NCBI GenBank assembly: GCA_004369085.1
Contig: ML210240.1
Span: 1 to 64,000 of the forward strand
Direction of reading: 5' to 3'
Length of the DNA stretch: 64,000 bases
Source of the DNA: Coprinopsis marcescibilis
Lineage: Eukaryota > Basidiomycota > Agaricomycetes > Agaricales > Psathyrellaceae
Of the stretch, positions 11,779 through 21,852 are shown in pieces. Position numbers and translations under genes: made by a program. The stretch's first letter is position 1; every line of letters starts with the position of its first letter. The notes beneath the pieces were generated by a model. The model was not told where the DNA came from. It ran no database searches and saw nothing but the letters and a program-made list of their open reading frames with translations.

Positions 11779-12000
11779 TCATTTGCTGTTCTTATTTTTC
11801 TGGGCTTCTTCCCAATCGAGCCTGTCCATCTTTTTCATCTCTGCAAGGATTGCCTTGGCTTCCTCGACATCGTCGTTGTCCCATGGCTTTAGGCCATAGC
11901 TATGCATAAAGCCAGTCCATCCGCCATAGGGGCCGTAGATCGAGTTGTTGCTGGGAGGAACGTGTTGGTCCTCGTTTTTGGACTGAGATTTAGAAGACAT
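11779..12000 (-). CDS. Small SYGGW-family protein A (73 aa)
   Basis: This is a single-exon small protein of unknown function. It starts MSSKSQSK, then has a short polar head, then the core YGPYGGWTGFMHSYGLKPWDNDD followed by a charged helix (EEAKAILAEMKKMDRLDWEEAQ). The downstream neighbour at 12433-12669 has the same plan: YGGW-x-x-FMH-x-x-GLK-x-WD, then an AK-x-I helix ending in WEE. That paralogy strongly supports both as real genes. There is no signal peptide or membrane segment. I recall similar short 'YGG(W/Y)..FM.SYGL' proteins in other Agaricomycetes without a known role. Confidence 0.7.
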   Translation of the reverse strand: MSSKSQSKNEDQHVPPSNNSIYGPYGGWTGFMHSYGLKPWDNDDVEEAKAILAEMKKMDRLDWEEAQKNKNSK

Positions 12001-12432
12001 GTTAGGTTTCTTGGTACTGAAGCATTTTTTAGAAGACTTTTAGAACAACAGACGGCGTATGGCGTACCTATATGGGCACGATCGTAGCAGGCGGAATGAA
12101 AAGTTGGACGGAAGATACTATACCCTGCATGGGTATTGGGGTGGCTGTGCGGAAACAAGTTTCTCAGCTCCCTGAAATGCTTTCGCTTATCCTCGTAGCA
12201 CTCAGCAGCACCACTCTACGATGTATATGCTTGGGAATCGAATTTGATATGATTGAGCCCTTAAAACAAATGAAACGCCGTACGCGTCGCGACGTGACGT
12301 GACGATCACAGCGGACTCGGACATAGTACTAAGTACAAGTCCTACGAGTCGCGCATGAAACCTTCAAACGACAAATTGGATATCGAATCAGAGCATTTAA
12401 CAGCGATAGCAGAAACTCTAGGCGATGTGACT
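12001..12432. other. Spacer between the two small paralogues
   Basis: This serves as the promoter of small protein A on the minus strand. No other gene is supported. Confidence 0.4.
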
Positions 12433-12669
12433 TTAACGACGGCGCATGGAACGGCGTTCTTCCTCCCACTCCTCCCGATGGTCTTGCTTGATTCCCTCGA
12501 CAATCCGCTTGGCGGTGTCCTGGTCATGTAAATCCCACTCCTTGAGTCCATGGCAATGCATGAAATTGGGCCACCCGCCGTATGACTTGTGAATTGCGTA
12601 AGTCGTCAAAGGGACGTAGCTGTCCGATCCCTGCAGGCCATTGTCATTAGTGTCGTTCCTGGAAGACAT
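12433..12669 (-). CDS. Small SYGGW-family protein B (78 aa)
   Basis: This is a paralogue of the 73-aa protein 430 bp away on the same strand. It starts MSSRNDTND, then carries YAIHKSYGGWPNFMHCHGLK and EWDLHDQDTAKRIVEGIKQ, and ends in a highly charged EEWEEERRSMRRR tail. The shared aromatic core and diverged ends suggest an older tandem duplication with selection on the core. The function is unknown. The ATG is the first in frame, preceded by stops. Confidence 0.7.
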   Translation of the reverse strand: MSSRNDTNDNGLQGSDSYVPLTTYAIHKSYGGWPNFMHCHGLKEWDLHDQDTAKRIVEGIKQDHREEWEEERRSMRRR

Positions 12670-13007
12670 CCCCGGTCGATAACTGAAAGGCGGGTTTAGG
12701 TGCGCGTCCTTTAAGCTTTGGGAGGACGGCCTTTACCTTTCTGAAGAGGATCACTAAAGGCGGGTACCAGCAATTAGGGAACACTGGAGAAAATGGGAAC
12801 AAAGGCGTTTCTCGGTATTTAAAGGGTCTCTAAATCTGAGTTTGAACGAAATTTCAGAGGTCCAGCGGCACACGGTTCGTCGGGGGCAACACGATCACTA
12901 TATTATCATTATATGGGTAATAAAATCTTCTCAAAATAGTAAAGCAGACACGGCACCGGGCCAGAACAAGCACAACAATCAAAGCGCTTCGTCGGGAGCA
13001 CGTCCCA
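12670..13007. other. Spacer between small protein B and dioxygenase 1
   Basis: This is likely the promoter of small protein B. A TTTAAATA-like element lies near 12815-12822 on the minus strand, about 150 bp from its ATG. No further gene is seen. Confidence 0.35.
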
Positions 13008-14376
13008 TCACTTCTCTGCTTCCTTGACTCCTCCTCCCTTCAAAGCGCTGCGGATCTCAGGCTCCAGCTGGAACCGCTGCTCTTCCGGAGTAGCCGTATA
13101 GAACATGGCCTTCCAGTGAGGCTTCAACCCCTCGGGCAGAGACCAAGCCAATTCTTCGTCCCTCAACCAAAGGCGGAGGAGGTGGCGACTACCCGAAAAT
13201 GTCAGACTCGAACGAGGATAGAGAGATACAAAAAAAAGACATACTGCTTCTCTGGAGTGTCAACGAAAGCATCGCGAGCGTGGAAGATGCTCAAGTTATT
13301 GATGTACTGAATGTCCCCCTTCTGGAAGTTCAACTCGACGTTGTCCTTCTCGGAGAAGAACTGGAGGGTGTCGAGTGCTTCGGCCTGAGCTTCGGTGATG
13401 GGAGGGATTTCCTTGGAGCGGACGAGGCCTTGATATCCAGTCACAACTCGGCGAGCGTACTGGATGATCATCTTCCCGTCGTGGTAGAAGAGAGGGCTCC
13501 TCCAGATGAATGGTGGGTTGCCACCGAAGCTAAAATCATTGTCAGGATTGGGCAGGGTAGATGAGCGTGGGCACATACGTATCGACAGACCACTGCTCGG
13601 CCAGGGTACCAATCAGATCCGGACGGTTCTGAGCAATGTCGTTGTATACCCTCCAGCTGCTGCTGATCCTCGAGAGCCCTCCTTCCGCTGCAGTTTCAAG
13701 AGCAAAGAGGGCGATGATGTCGCCAGCGTCCGTGTGGAAGACTTGCTTCTCTGTGGTATATGCGGGTGCGCCGATGGTCTTGGCGGGGTGGATACTGGAC
13801 AAGTCCTTGATGTGAGCTAAAACGCTGGCGTTCTCGTCTTGCACACCGCGGAGGTTGCCGACCCACGAGGAGACGCCCGCATAGATGGTGACTACGTCAT
13901 CTCTAGAATAGTCGTCGACCGGGATGGTGCGCAACACAAAGAATCCGCGTCCGTAGTGAAGCTCGCGGGAGAGGTCTCGGAGGGTCGGACCTAAAGTAGG
14001 GAGGGGGAAGGTATCCCTGTTGACGTGTCCCTTGCGAAGGTTCAAGCCTAACAGTGCCCATGTAATAAGAATCAAGCAAATATGAACGAAACGAGGGAAG
14101 TTTACTGTTAAAGTGCTTGAGAGCATCGTCAATTTCCTTCAACTCTGCCTCAGTCAACTTGTAAACCCATTGGGACTCGTCGGTCCAATCCTTGGCTCCC
14201 CAAACGAGAGAGGACTCGAAGGATTTTGGGAACCCTTTGGGCAAGGGCCTTTTTGGCAGAGAAGGATCCTCTGCGAGACGTCGAGCAGTCCTGGCCCTCC
14301 ACTTCTCTTCATTAGGGTGGTAGTCGATGTCGGCTTGGGGACCATACTTGGGGGGTGCTTCGACTTGTGTCGCCAT
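13008..14376 (-). CDS. TauD/TfdA-type Fe(II)/2-oxoglutarate dioxygenase 1
   Basis: This is predicted to be a non-heme iron enzyme that couples 2-oxoglutarate decarboxylation to oxidation of an unknown small substrate. The N-terminus MATQVEAPPKYGPQ leads to NEEKWRARTARRLAEDPSLP. Later exons contain GRGFFVLRTIPVDDYSRDD, the metal motif FHTDAGD (H-x-D), the distal histidine in SIFHARDAF, and RHLLRLWLR for 2-oxoglutarate binding. The last exon ends ALKGGGVKEAEK with TGA at 13008-13010. At least three short introns are visible, with borders near 14108, 13570 and 13200. The next gene upstream is a close paralogue. A TATATAAA element lies about 90 bp upstream of the ATG. There is no signal peptide. 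The substrate cannot be told from sequence. Confidence 0.88.
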
Positions 14377-15176
14377 TATTAGTGTCGCAAAAGTGTAGGA
14401 TGAATAGAAATTAAGAGCTGAGACTTTGAGTTGGTGAACACCGAGATGCTTTCAGGTACCAGGTTTATATACCATCTGGCGAGTATTTGCAATGATCGCG
14501 ACCGCCGAACCTAATCAGTATGCTGCCATTCTGATACGCTGGGTCCGCGGTATCGAGTGGGCTTGTAGTGCCCAATGGCCGGTATCCGCATGAATCCAGG
14601 CCATGTCACCGAGTTTCATGGGTTGAAGCACTCCGGGCCCTTGGTACACCGCCAGATGGTCAGCATTGTACAATACCGTCTAGATCATATCTGTGGACCT
14701 TATACAAGAGTTAGAATGTAGCTCGAGAGGTTACGTGCCCAAGTCAAGGCTTTTGCAGCTAGTAGAAAGCAGAAACGCGTTGATGAATTTGCTAACCGCA
14801 GTTGAACGCGCCTCGGGAGTCTTCGGCCGCTCTGATCGTATTAGTGAGCCCTGTTGGCGCACGGACCATTCCACCTGGCATTGGTTGCCATCTCCTCGTT
14901 CGGCAAGGCCCTATGACGCCGTTTCTGGACACTAGTCGTTGGCCAGGCAAGGCTTAACGCAGGTCCACGAGCGCAGCCATCCTTGACACCTGACCCGGTG
15001 CCGTTGGGGCCCTAACAGCAGCCAAATTATCTGATAGCTCAGGCTCTTGACATTGCAATACGAAGCATGCAATCAAGCAAGGATTCAACTCAACAGTGCC
15101 TAGAACACATTGGCTGTGAAATTTCTGAAAAGCCAAATAGTTTATTGGGTAGCAAACGTAACACGAGCAGGTGCAG
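14377..15176. other. Upstream region of dioxygenase 1, no gene seen
   Basis: The stretch contains the TATA-like element of dioxygenase 1 and otherwise unremarkable sequence. Frames at 14693-14935 and 14954-15322 overlap the end of dioxygenase 2 or lack support. Confidence 0.4.
14464..14471 (-). promoter_or_regulatory. TATA box of dioxygenase 1
   Basis: TATATAAA on the minus strand lies about 90 bp before the ATG at 14376, a usual distance for fungal core promoters. Confidence 0.5.
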
Positions 15177-16595
15177 CTACGCGTACTTTCCTCCTCCTCC
15201 CTTGGATGCACTCCGAATCTCCGGTTCAGGGGCAAACGTCTGTTCGTCCGGCTTTGCAGAGTAATAGAGACTTTTCCATTGCGTTTCCAGCTCGGGCGGC
15301 GTCTTCCATGCCAGCTCTTCATTTCGAAGCCACAGCCGCACGAGATGACGCCTAAAACACAACCCGTCAGTCATTCACAAAGCAATCTAGTGAAACGGTC
15401 AAGGACGCACTGCTTGGTGTTCGTATCAACAAACGCATCTCGAGCGTGGAAGATACTGAGGTTATTGACGTATTGAATATCACCCTTCTGGAAGTTCAAC
15501 CCCAAGTTGTATTTCTCGGCGAGGAAGTGGATGGTGTCGAGCGCCTCAGCATGGGCTTCGGTAATGGGAGGGATGTCGGCGGATCGAGGCAGGCCCAGGA
15601 AGCCCGTGAAGAGTCCGCGAGCATATTGAATGACGATCTTGTTATCTGTATAGAACAGCAGGGGGCGAAGCTTGAAGGTCGGGTCACCTCCGAACCTGGG
15701 TGACAGGTGACGGGTGAGTATAAACAGAACATCATAACCGAGTATGCGTTTCGCACCCGTCTACAGTCCATGGCTCTGAGAGCGTCTGGATCAAGTCAGG
15801 TCGCGTCTGGGCGAGCTCGTTGTATACCCTCCAGCTGCTGCTGATTCTTGACACACCGCCCTCTTCAGCAGTCTCCAGCGCGAAGAGCGAGATAATATCG
15901 CCAGCATCGGTATGGAAGACCTGCTTGTCAGTAGTGTAGGCCGGTGCTCCAATGGCCTTTGCAGGATGCGTTTGGGTGAGGTCCTTGATATGAGCAAGGA
16001 CTCCTGCGTCCTTGTCTTGCACAGCGCGGAGCGAGCCGACATACGACGACACCCCTGCGTAAACGGTGATCACGTCCTCACGCGAGTACGAGTCGACGGG
16101 GATGGTACGCAGGACAAAGAATCCGCGTCCAGTATGCAGCTCCTTCGCCTGGTCACGAAGGGCCGGGCCGAGGGTAGGTAGAGGGAAGGTATCCTGGTTT
16201 ACACGCCCAGGTTTCACATTCAGACCTGCAACATAGTACCATGCGTCAGGTCAAAGTCTCCACGAGCACAATGAGCGAACTATACCCTTGAAGTGCTCGA
16301 GTGCGCCGTCAATCTCCTTCAAATGGACCGCGGTTAGGTCAAATGACCACTGAGACTCGTCCTTCCAGTCCTTGCCCTCCCAGACAAGAGGCGAGTCCAG
16401 GACGTGCGGATACCCTTTAGGGAGGGGCGTCTTTGGCAATGCAGGATTCTCTGCAAGTCGTCTAGCGGTCCTAGCCCTCCATTTCTCTTCGTTAGGGTGA
16501 TATTCAATGTCAGGTTGCTTGTGTACGTCGCCTTCAGACGTTAAAATTGTCTTTTCGGGCTTGTCGGCGAGTGCGTCTACAGTCTGTGTAGCCAT
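15177..16595 (-). CDS. TauD/TfdA-type Fe(II)/2-oxoglutarate dioxygenase 2 (tandem paralogue)
   Basis: This has the same architecture as the neighbour at 13008-14376 and the same exon pattern, with a longer head (MATQTVDALADKPEKT). The core reads NEEKWRARTARRLAENPALP, GRGFFVLRTIPVDSYSRED, metal motif FHTDAGD, distal SIFHARDAF and RHLVRLWLR. It ends SASKGGGGKYA with TAG at 15177-15179. All iron and 2-oxoglutarate ligands seen in copy 1 are kept here, so both copies look functional. Tandem duplication is clear, while head and loop divergence suggests separate substrates or regulation. The start is the ATG at 16595. A TATA-like run lies about 55 bp upstream. Confidence 0.88.
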
Positions 16596-16996
16596 CACAA
16601 TAAATCGTCAGTCGACTATAGGACGAAATAGAGATGCTTGCCTGCAGATATATATCATAGCCAGTCGGATGAATAGTGCAATAAGGAAGCTTGATGATGT
16701 CAGATTGCGATTAGTCGGTGATTGGTAAAGCATGCTGCGAAGAGGGGTCATCTTGCCTGGCTATCTCTGACGCCATTGAACGGGTCAATAAGCCATGGTG
16801 TAGATGACTGCTGGTGACCCTGCCGACTCTACAACATAAATAAGTCGTTAAGACGGAAGATACGGAGCACTCGACCGCTTCTCACGGAGATGAGGATATT
16901 TAATGGCGTAGGCGCAGAATTCGTATTAATTAGGAAGCACAATAACATTAGAAACGCACGTGCACTGACCCACGATATACATGCAGTCGTAACATT
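16596..16996. other. Spacer upstream of dioxygenase 2
   Basis: The stretch carries a TATA-like run (16648-16655) belonging to dioxygenase 2. No gene is supported. Confidence 0.4.
16648..16655 (-). promoter_or_regulatory. TATA-like box of dioxygenase 2
   Basis: An ATATATAT run sits about 55 bp upstream of the ATG at 16595 and parallels the TATA box of the paralogue. Confidence 0.4.
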
Positions 16997-18763
16997 TTAA
17001 AAGAGGTGGAACGCACGAAGCTGTTCTTTGGCTTCGAACGCGCTAATATGACACCTGCCTTCCCGGCGCAACTCTCCCAACTGGCCTTCAAGCTGCTCTT
17101 TCCAGCGATCCAACAAGAGACGCTGTGCCATCAATATTTCGCGTTCGATATTTGTTGACTCCAGTCCGAGTAGTTGAGTCCCCTTGAGACGAGAGGGAAC
17201 CTCCAAGGTGCACATAACCCGTATTCTCAGGGAAACAGATGGGAGCTTGGACTTGTGTAGGACTGTGTTAAGGCTGGACCAGTCGATCTTGCCCAATGGG
17301 GCGAGCTTGGGCATGGGGAGGTCATCGCAATTCCCGGTGCTGTGAAGGGGTTCGATAAGGCGTTTCACCAGGTAGGGCGTAGTCCGGATCGTGAGCCTTG
17401 CGTCCAAAAAGACCTCCACTTCCGAATCTGAGTCGAGAGTCGAGAGGGTGCCGATTATCGCTGGAAGTGGGTCAGGAACGACCGAACATCCACCCAAAAC
17501 GTCGACACTGAATGTGTATCGTCTGTGAAACGTTCTGAGCTGTTTAAGGCGAGAGAGATCGTATGCTTGATGTTCTATTAAACTTTGCCAATTAGGGGAT
17601 GGCACTGCAACATGAAAGGGAAGATTGAAAGACAAAATGACACCGTGAGATGAATGAATACGCTTATGACAGAAGGAAAACGTACCTTCAAAGATATTGA
17701 TCCATAGGTGTTGGAGGGTTCCCGCTGCTTCGTTGTAAGTCTTCGTGATGGTCGAATGGTTCTGTACCCCGCCGTCGACAGAAATACCCTGCTGAATTGA
17801 AACTGAAATAGTTTCGGTGTCTTTGAGCAACTGGAGGACAGAGACTGCGTTGGCAATGCCCTGGAGCACGGGAGCATACCGAGCAGATAAATCTACCCTT
17901 TTTGGTCTTTCGAGCTGTTGATCCGAATTGGAGCGACTAGCCACGATTGGCTCAACAGACCTCCCTTCAGAGGTTCCTTGAGTGTGGATGTTCTGTCCCA
18001 CCCTCCATATCATGCTCTGGGTGACAACTCTGTCCAAGCCTTTCCCCTCCTTTTTTACCAATGCCCCGGGAACGTGCGTGATAAATCCAACACCCAGCAT
18101 TCGAACACATGGTCCAGTCGCTGCCTCCAAAAATACCTTCTGTATTCCCGGGGAGAATGTCAGCCAGTCGACACAAGCCGTATACGCTGTGTTCATTCGG
18201 CCTGGCCGTACCCCAGAGCCAGAGAGGTAAAACGCTTGGAGTGTGGGCGCCAGGGCCGGTAGAATGGCGAAAATGACTGGTATGAGCGCAAACCAGCGCG
18301 ACACATGGTCTGGACAGACGATGAGCTGGGACCCGTCGGGTGTTGTGCCAGGGCACTGCAGGTAAACTTCTAGGGTGTGTACCTGTCGGCGAAGCTGAGG
18401 GGACTTTTGGAGCTTATCTGCAAGAAGCATGTACTTGTGGGTCGCTTTGGCCTTGACCTCTGCATCTTGGTCGGGTGACGCTGGGAGAGGAGGCTTGATA
18501 GCGATGGTATGAAATAGTCGCTTCTGTGCTACGTGGCAGCAGCTGCGGCTTACGCGTGCGCAGACGGTTAAGGCATGGGGTTCTTCGTCCAGGAATGAGA
18601 TTGTGAGGTCCAGCAACTCGACTGGAAGTCGCGGCTGCCCATCCAAGGTCGGTGGCGTCGACGCGACTGCTCCTGCTTGATCCCCTCCTCCTCCACTGCT
18701 CCTGGTGTTGCGGGTGACACTGCGGGTAATGGCCATGCTTCGAGTGCCGTAAATGAGAGGCAT
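16997..18763 (-). CDS. F-box-like protein
   Basis: The open frame is 588 residues. A basic, Ser/Gly-rich head precedes an F-box-like segment at residues 46-88 (LPVELLDLTISFLDEEP, then VCARVSRSCCHVAQKRLFHTI), typical of the many basidiomycete F-box proteins thought to act as SCF ubiquitin-ligase adaptors. The rest is leucine-rich without clear LRR spacing, as usual in this group. An internal 81-nt segment (17605-17685) has strong intron ends (GTACGT...TTGCAG) yet is a multiple of three and open, so the protein exists as a 588- or 561-residue form depending on splicing. The end is VKEQLRAFHLF-like, with a stop at 16997. The substrate is unknown. Confidence 0.75.
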   Translation of the reverse strand: MPLIYGTRSMAITRSVTRNTRSSGGGGDQAGAVASTPPTLDGQPRLPVELLDLTISFLDEEPHALTVCARVSRSCCHVAQKRLFHTIAIKPPLPASPDQDAEVKAKATHKYMLLADKLQKSPQLRRQVHTLEVYLQCPGTTPDGSQLIVCPDHVSRWFALIPVIFAILPALAPTLQAFYLSGSGVRPGRMNTAYTACVDWLTFSPGIQKVFLEAATGPCVRMLGVGFITHVPGALVKKEGKGLDRVVTQSMIWRVGQNIHTQGTSEGRSVEPIVASRSNSDQQLERPKRVDLSARYAPVLQGIANAVSVLQLLKDTETISVSIQQGISVDGGVQNHSTITKTYNEAAGTLQHLWINIFEGTFSFCHKRIHSSHGVILSFNLPFHVAVPSPNWQSLIEHQAYDLSRLKQLRTFHRRYTFSVDVLGGCSVVPDPLPAIIGTLSTLDSDSEVEVFLDARLTIRTTPYLVKRLIEPLHSTGNCDDLPMPKLAPLGKIDWSSLNTVLHKSKLPSVSLRIRVMCTLEVPSRLKGTQLLGLESTNIEREILMAQRLLLDRWKEQLEGQLGELRREGRCHISAFEAKEQLRAFHLF

Positions 18764-19394
18764 CGATTTCCGAGTCCTATTTTGTAGCCTCAGCCTTTTT
18801 GAATCAACCCCAGTTTGGTTCCATTAGCTAAGGCCCCAACTTTCATTGTTTACGGCACCGTGACAGAAGGTTGAGAAGAAGTTCACTAGTCCTTCAACGT
18901 TCAACGCCCCTTGTTGAAATGTTATCAGAGGTAGAAACGTGGAGGGTAGGTGGATCGCGTGTTGTGGTTGGAAGAAGGCTCCAGAGCGATAAGCCCCGAC
19001 GCGGGCCACGAGCTCGTTGGTCTCACGATTTGGGGCGCGGGAACGTTGCTAAAACGCGTGTGATGGCTACTGGCTCGCCTAGTACTGCTTTCGTATGCAC
19101 TGCAGGTGTGGGTGCTCTGCCTACTACAACTGGGGCAATAATGCCTTGAAATTGACAATGATACCTGACAATGGCCCTATGACATCAATTCCATATCGAT
19201 GCCATGGCAAGCCATGACCAAGTCCAACAAGCCTTTTAATACTCGCGAACTGATCTGCTTTTGCTCTTTTGTCTGAACAAATGAAAATGAAAATCAACGA
19301 TGCGGACAGTCATAATTATATTCTCAGCCAATTTATAAACTGCAAACTGTTTGACATGATAACGTCATGGCATTTAAACTAACATTTCCAAAGC
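18764..19394. other. Spacer between the F-box gene and ADH, no gene seen
   Basis: This is the F-box promoter side and the 3' side of ADH. A 92-codon plus-strand frame at 18871-19149 has no motif and is not called. Confidence 0.4.
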
Positions 19395-20846
19395 TTAATT
19401 CTTGTCCCTCATGCTCAACACCACCCGACCAGCAATCTTTCCTTGCCCCATTAAGTCGTAAACACTGAAGATGGCGTTAGGGATCAATCGTCTACCAATG
19501 TACAAAAGGAACACACCTTTCCAGCTGGGAGAGGCTGTCGAGTTTGTAAAAGACCTTAACTTTTCCAGCTGCTGCAATTTCCAAAGCTTCAATGGCGTCT
19601 TGGCGGTTTCCTACGTAGGATCCAAGAATAGAAATACTCTGTGTTGATGGTCAAAAAAGATTCCGGGTATAATAGAGGATAGCCTGCATACCTTGAACAC
19701 AGTGAAAAAGATTGAAGCCTCAAGTTTGGCTTTGGCTGGCAAACCGACAGCCATCAACTTTCCTCCATCACGCAAATAGTCCACTGCCTGGGAGTACCCA
19801 GAGCTGGACGCGGTCGTAACAACAGCGGCGTGAGCACCCTTGCCGCCAGTTATCCTCTTGATTTCGGCAGTGATGTCTTTGCATTGGGTGAAATCGATCC
19901 ATGCGTCGGCACCCAATTTCAGGCACAGGTCCTTCTTTTCCTGACCACCGTCGATGGCAATAACTCGACGTCCCATGTATTTCGCATATTGAACGGCTGA
20001 AGAGACGTTAGTACATGACAACGGTTCACGAGGGCGACAGTGACAGACCAAGATGGCCAAGCCCTCCGCCAGCGCCTGGGAGCACGATCCAGTCATGGGT
20101 CGTAGTCTGAGAATATTTCAAAGCTCGATAGACAGTTACGCCCTAATAGGGTCGATCAATACACTTTGCTTTATGGGATGACAGTGAGAACTCACGGCAC
20201 AGAGCACAGAGGCAGCCTCCTCGCTCTCGATGCCATCCGGAATAGGAGTGACACAGTTCACCCAAGAAACCTGAAAACACAGGTTAGATAGCCAAACAAC
20301 GCCGTGAAACTAACACACACCAAATACTGGCAGAATGTTCCATCAACAGTGTAACCACTGAGCTTCACGTTATAACAGTCTGCGATACTTGTTAGACTTG
20401 GAAGCTTGAAGGATAGAACAGGATATACTTTGCTCGAGACCTTTGCGGCATTGTTCGCAATTCAAGCACCTAGGTGAAACAACATCAGCCTGATTGATAG
20501 AGTAATAAGGGGATGAGACTCACGAATAAGCAATCCACTTGACACCGACGCGGTCGCCGATCTTGACCGGAGAGTCGGCGGTGTCCTTTCCAATGGCAAC
20601 AATTTCTCCGACACCTTCGTGACCGCCGATGAGGGGAGTGACGGGGGAAACTGGCCAATCGCCCAGGGCTGCGTGGAGATCTGTATGACATACACCGGTA
20701 CAGTGCATCTTGAGGAGACATTCTCCAGGAGCAAGCTGGTCAGGTTGCTTGACGGGAATGTCATGTTTCATCTGGACTTTACCACCAGTCTTTTGAACGA
20801 CTGCGGCGGTTTGGACCTCGGGAATGGTGTATTTCTGAGTAGACAT
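19395..20846 (-). CDS. Zinc-dependent alcohol dehydrogenase (ADH1-like)
   Basis: This is a medium-chain, NAD(P)-dependent alcohol dehydrogenase of the fungal ADH1 type, interconverting short primary alcohols and aldehydes in the cytosol. It starts MSTQKYTIPEV. The catalytic zinc ligands are C in CTGVCHTDLH and H in GGHEGVGE. The structural zinc loop is CLNCEQC, with its fourth cysteine restored by splicing (KGLEQ-NC near 20430-20385). The Rossmann glycine motif is GAGGGLGHL at about 20070. Cofactor segment VIAIDGGQEKK and substrate-side AVGLPAKAKLEASIF follow. The end is GKIAGRVVLSMRDKN with a stop at 19395. At least six short introns are present. All key residues are present, so it should be active. 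Confidence 0.92.
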
Positions 20847-21852
20847 GCTGGCCTGAAGGGGGGAGATGAATGAGCGGGACGGTGTTAGAGGACCTCTTAT
20901 TTGTGGAAACAAAAAGGGGATGATATGAAACGAATATTAGATGATTCTCTTCGATCTTTAAGAGGTTTTTCGGTAAGAGACCCAAGCATCTATGACGCAA
21001 AGTATGAAACATGAACCCATGGTCTCGAATCGATCGATTCTTGTTGGAGCTATGCCCTAGGCTGAAGCAAGGGCCTCGAAAGCAGTCAGCTGTTCAAGTT
21101 CTTGACAATTCATCGCATGGTTAACGTTATTCTTTATGTGGTTGACTTCTGGACCTAGTCGAGAGCAGGGCGCCGGAAGACCAAATGTTCTAAGTAAACG
21201 AGTTCAGCAATGGTGTTGGAGTGGCAAAGACGAAGTTTGTCCTTGTGACGCGCGCGACGGCTCATCTGGCTTCCTCGGCTATCTTGCAAGGTTAGGGTTT
21301 CAGAGCCTCTGGTTAGGGTTAGCATTGCATGGAGTCCAAATCACAAAGCCTCGGTCGTTTTCGCATTCGACCTCCACCTTGACGACTGGCATCGCGACCA
21401 TTAATCTCTATTTTGTTGCAGTAAACGCGGCATACGTGCCCAGAGCCTGCTGTCGCAAGCTAGTACGTCTACATTGTGACCACTATCAAGTCGGATGACC
21501 ACTGCAACGAAGAATATCTGCTCCGTCGATGCTTCGACCCGTCAGAACGACTGACCAGTGGGGCACATCGTATCCTATCACGCACGTTCTGACTCTTCTG
21601 AGGATCCAGAGATTAGTGGTTCTCTATTCTCATGACGCATCCGTCCATGTGGCCAATATCAGTCATCGCTTAAAAGCGGTAGGAATATGCCAGAGTTCAT
21701 GTGAAAGTCTGTGCTTCGCGCGACGCCTCCACGAAGTCTTCAGTCCTTCTCTCTGGGCGTGTTCTACAGGCAGAACGTTTAAAAGTGGACGATCACGATG
21801 ATCCTCCATCACCAAACCACACGTTCTTTCCACGATTCCAACCCACAGTAGG
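20847..21852. other. Spacer between ADH and the sphingomyelinase-like gene
   Basis: The stretch holds the ADH promoter (minus) and the sphingomyelinase promoter (plus). Two TTAGGG words occur near 21292-21325, too few to be a telomeric remnant. Open frames at 21136-21498 and 21529-21801 lack any supporting motif. Confidence 0.4.

Noticed and set aside
18871..19149. 92-codon plus-strand frame in the F-box/ADH spacer
   Set aside because: Composition looks random and no homologous feature was recognised.
21288..21328. Two TTAGGG words close together, suggesting an interstitial telomere
   Set aside because: Only two or three units in 35 bp with unrelated bases between; chance is sufficient.
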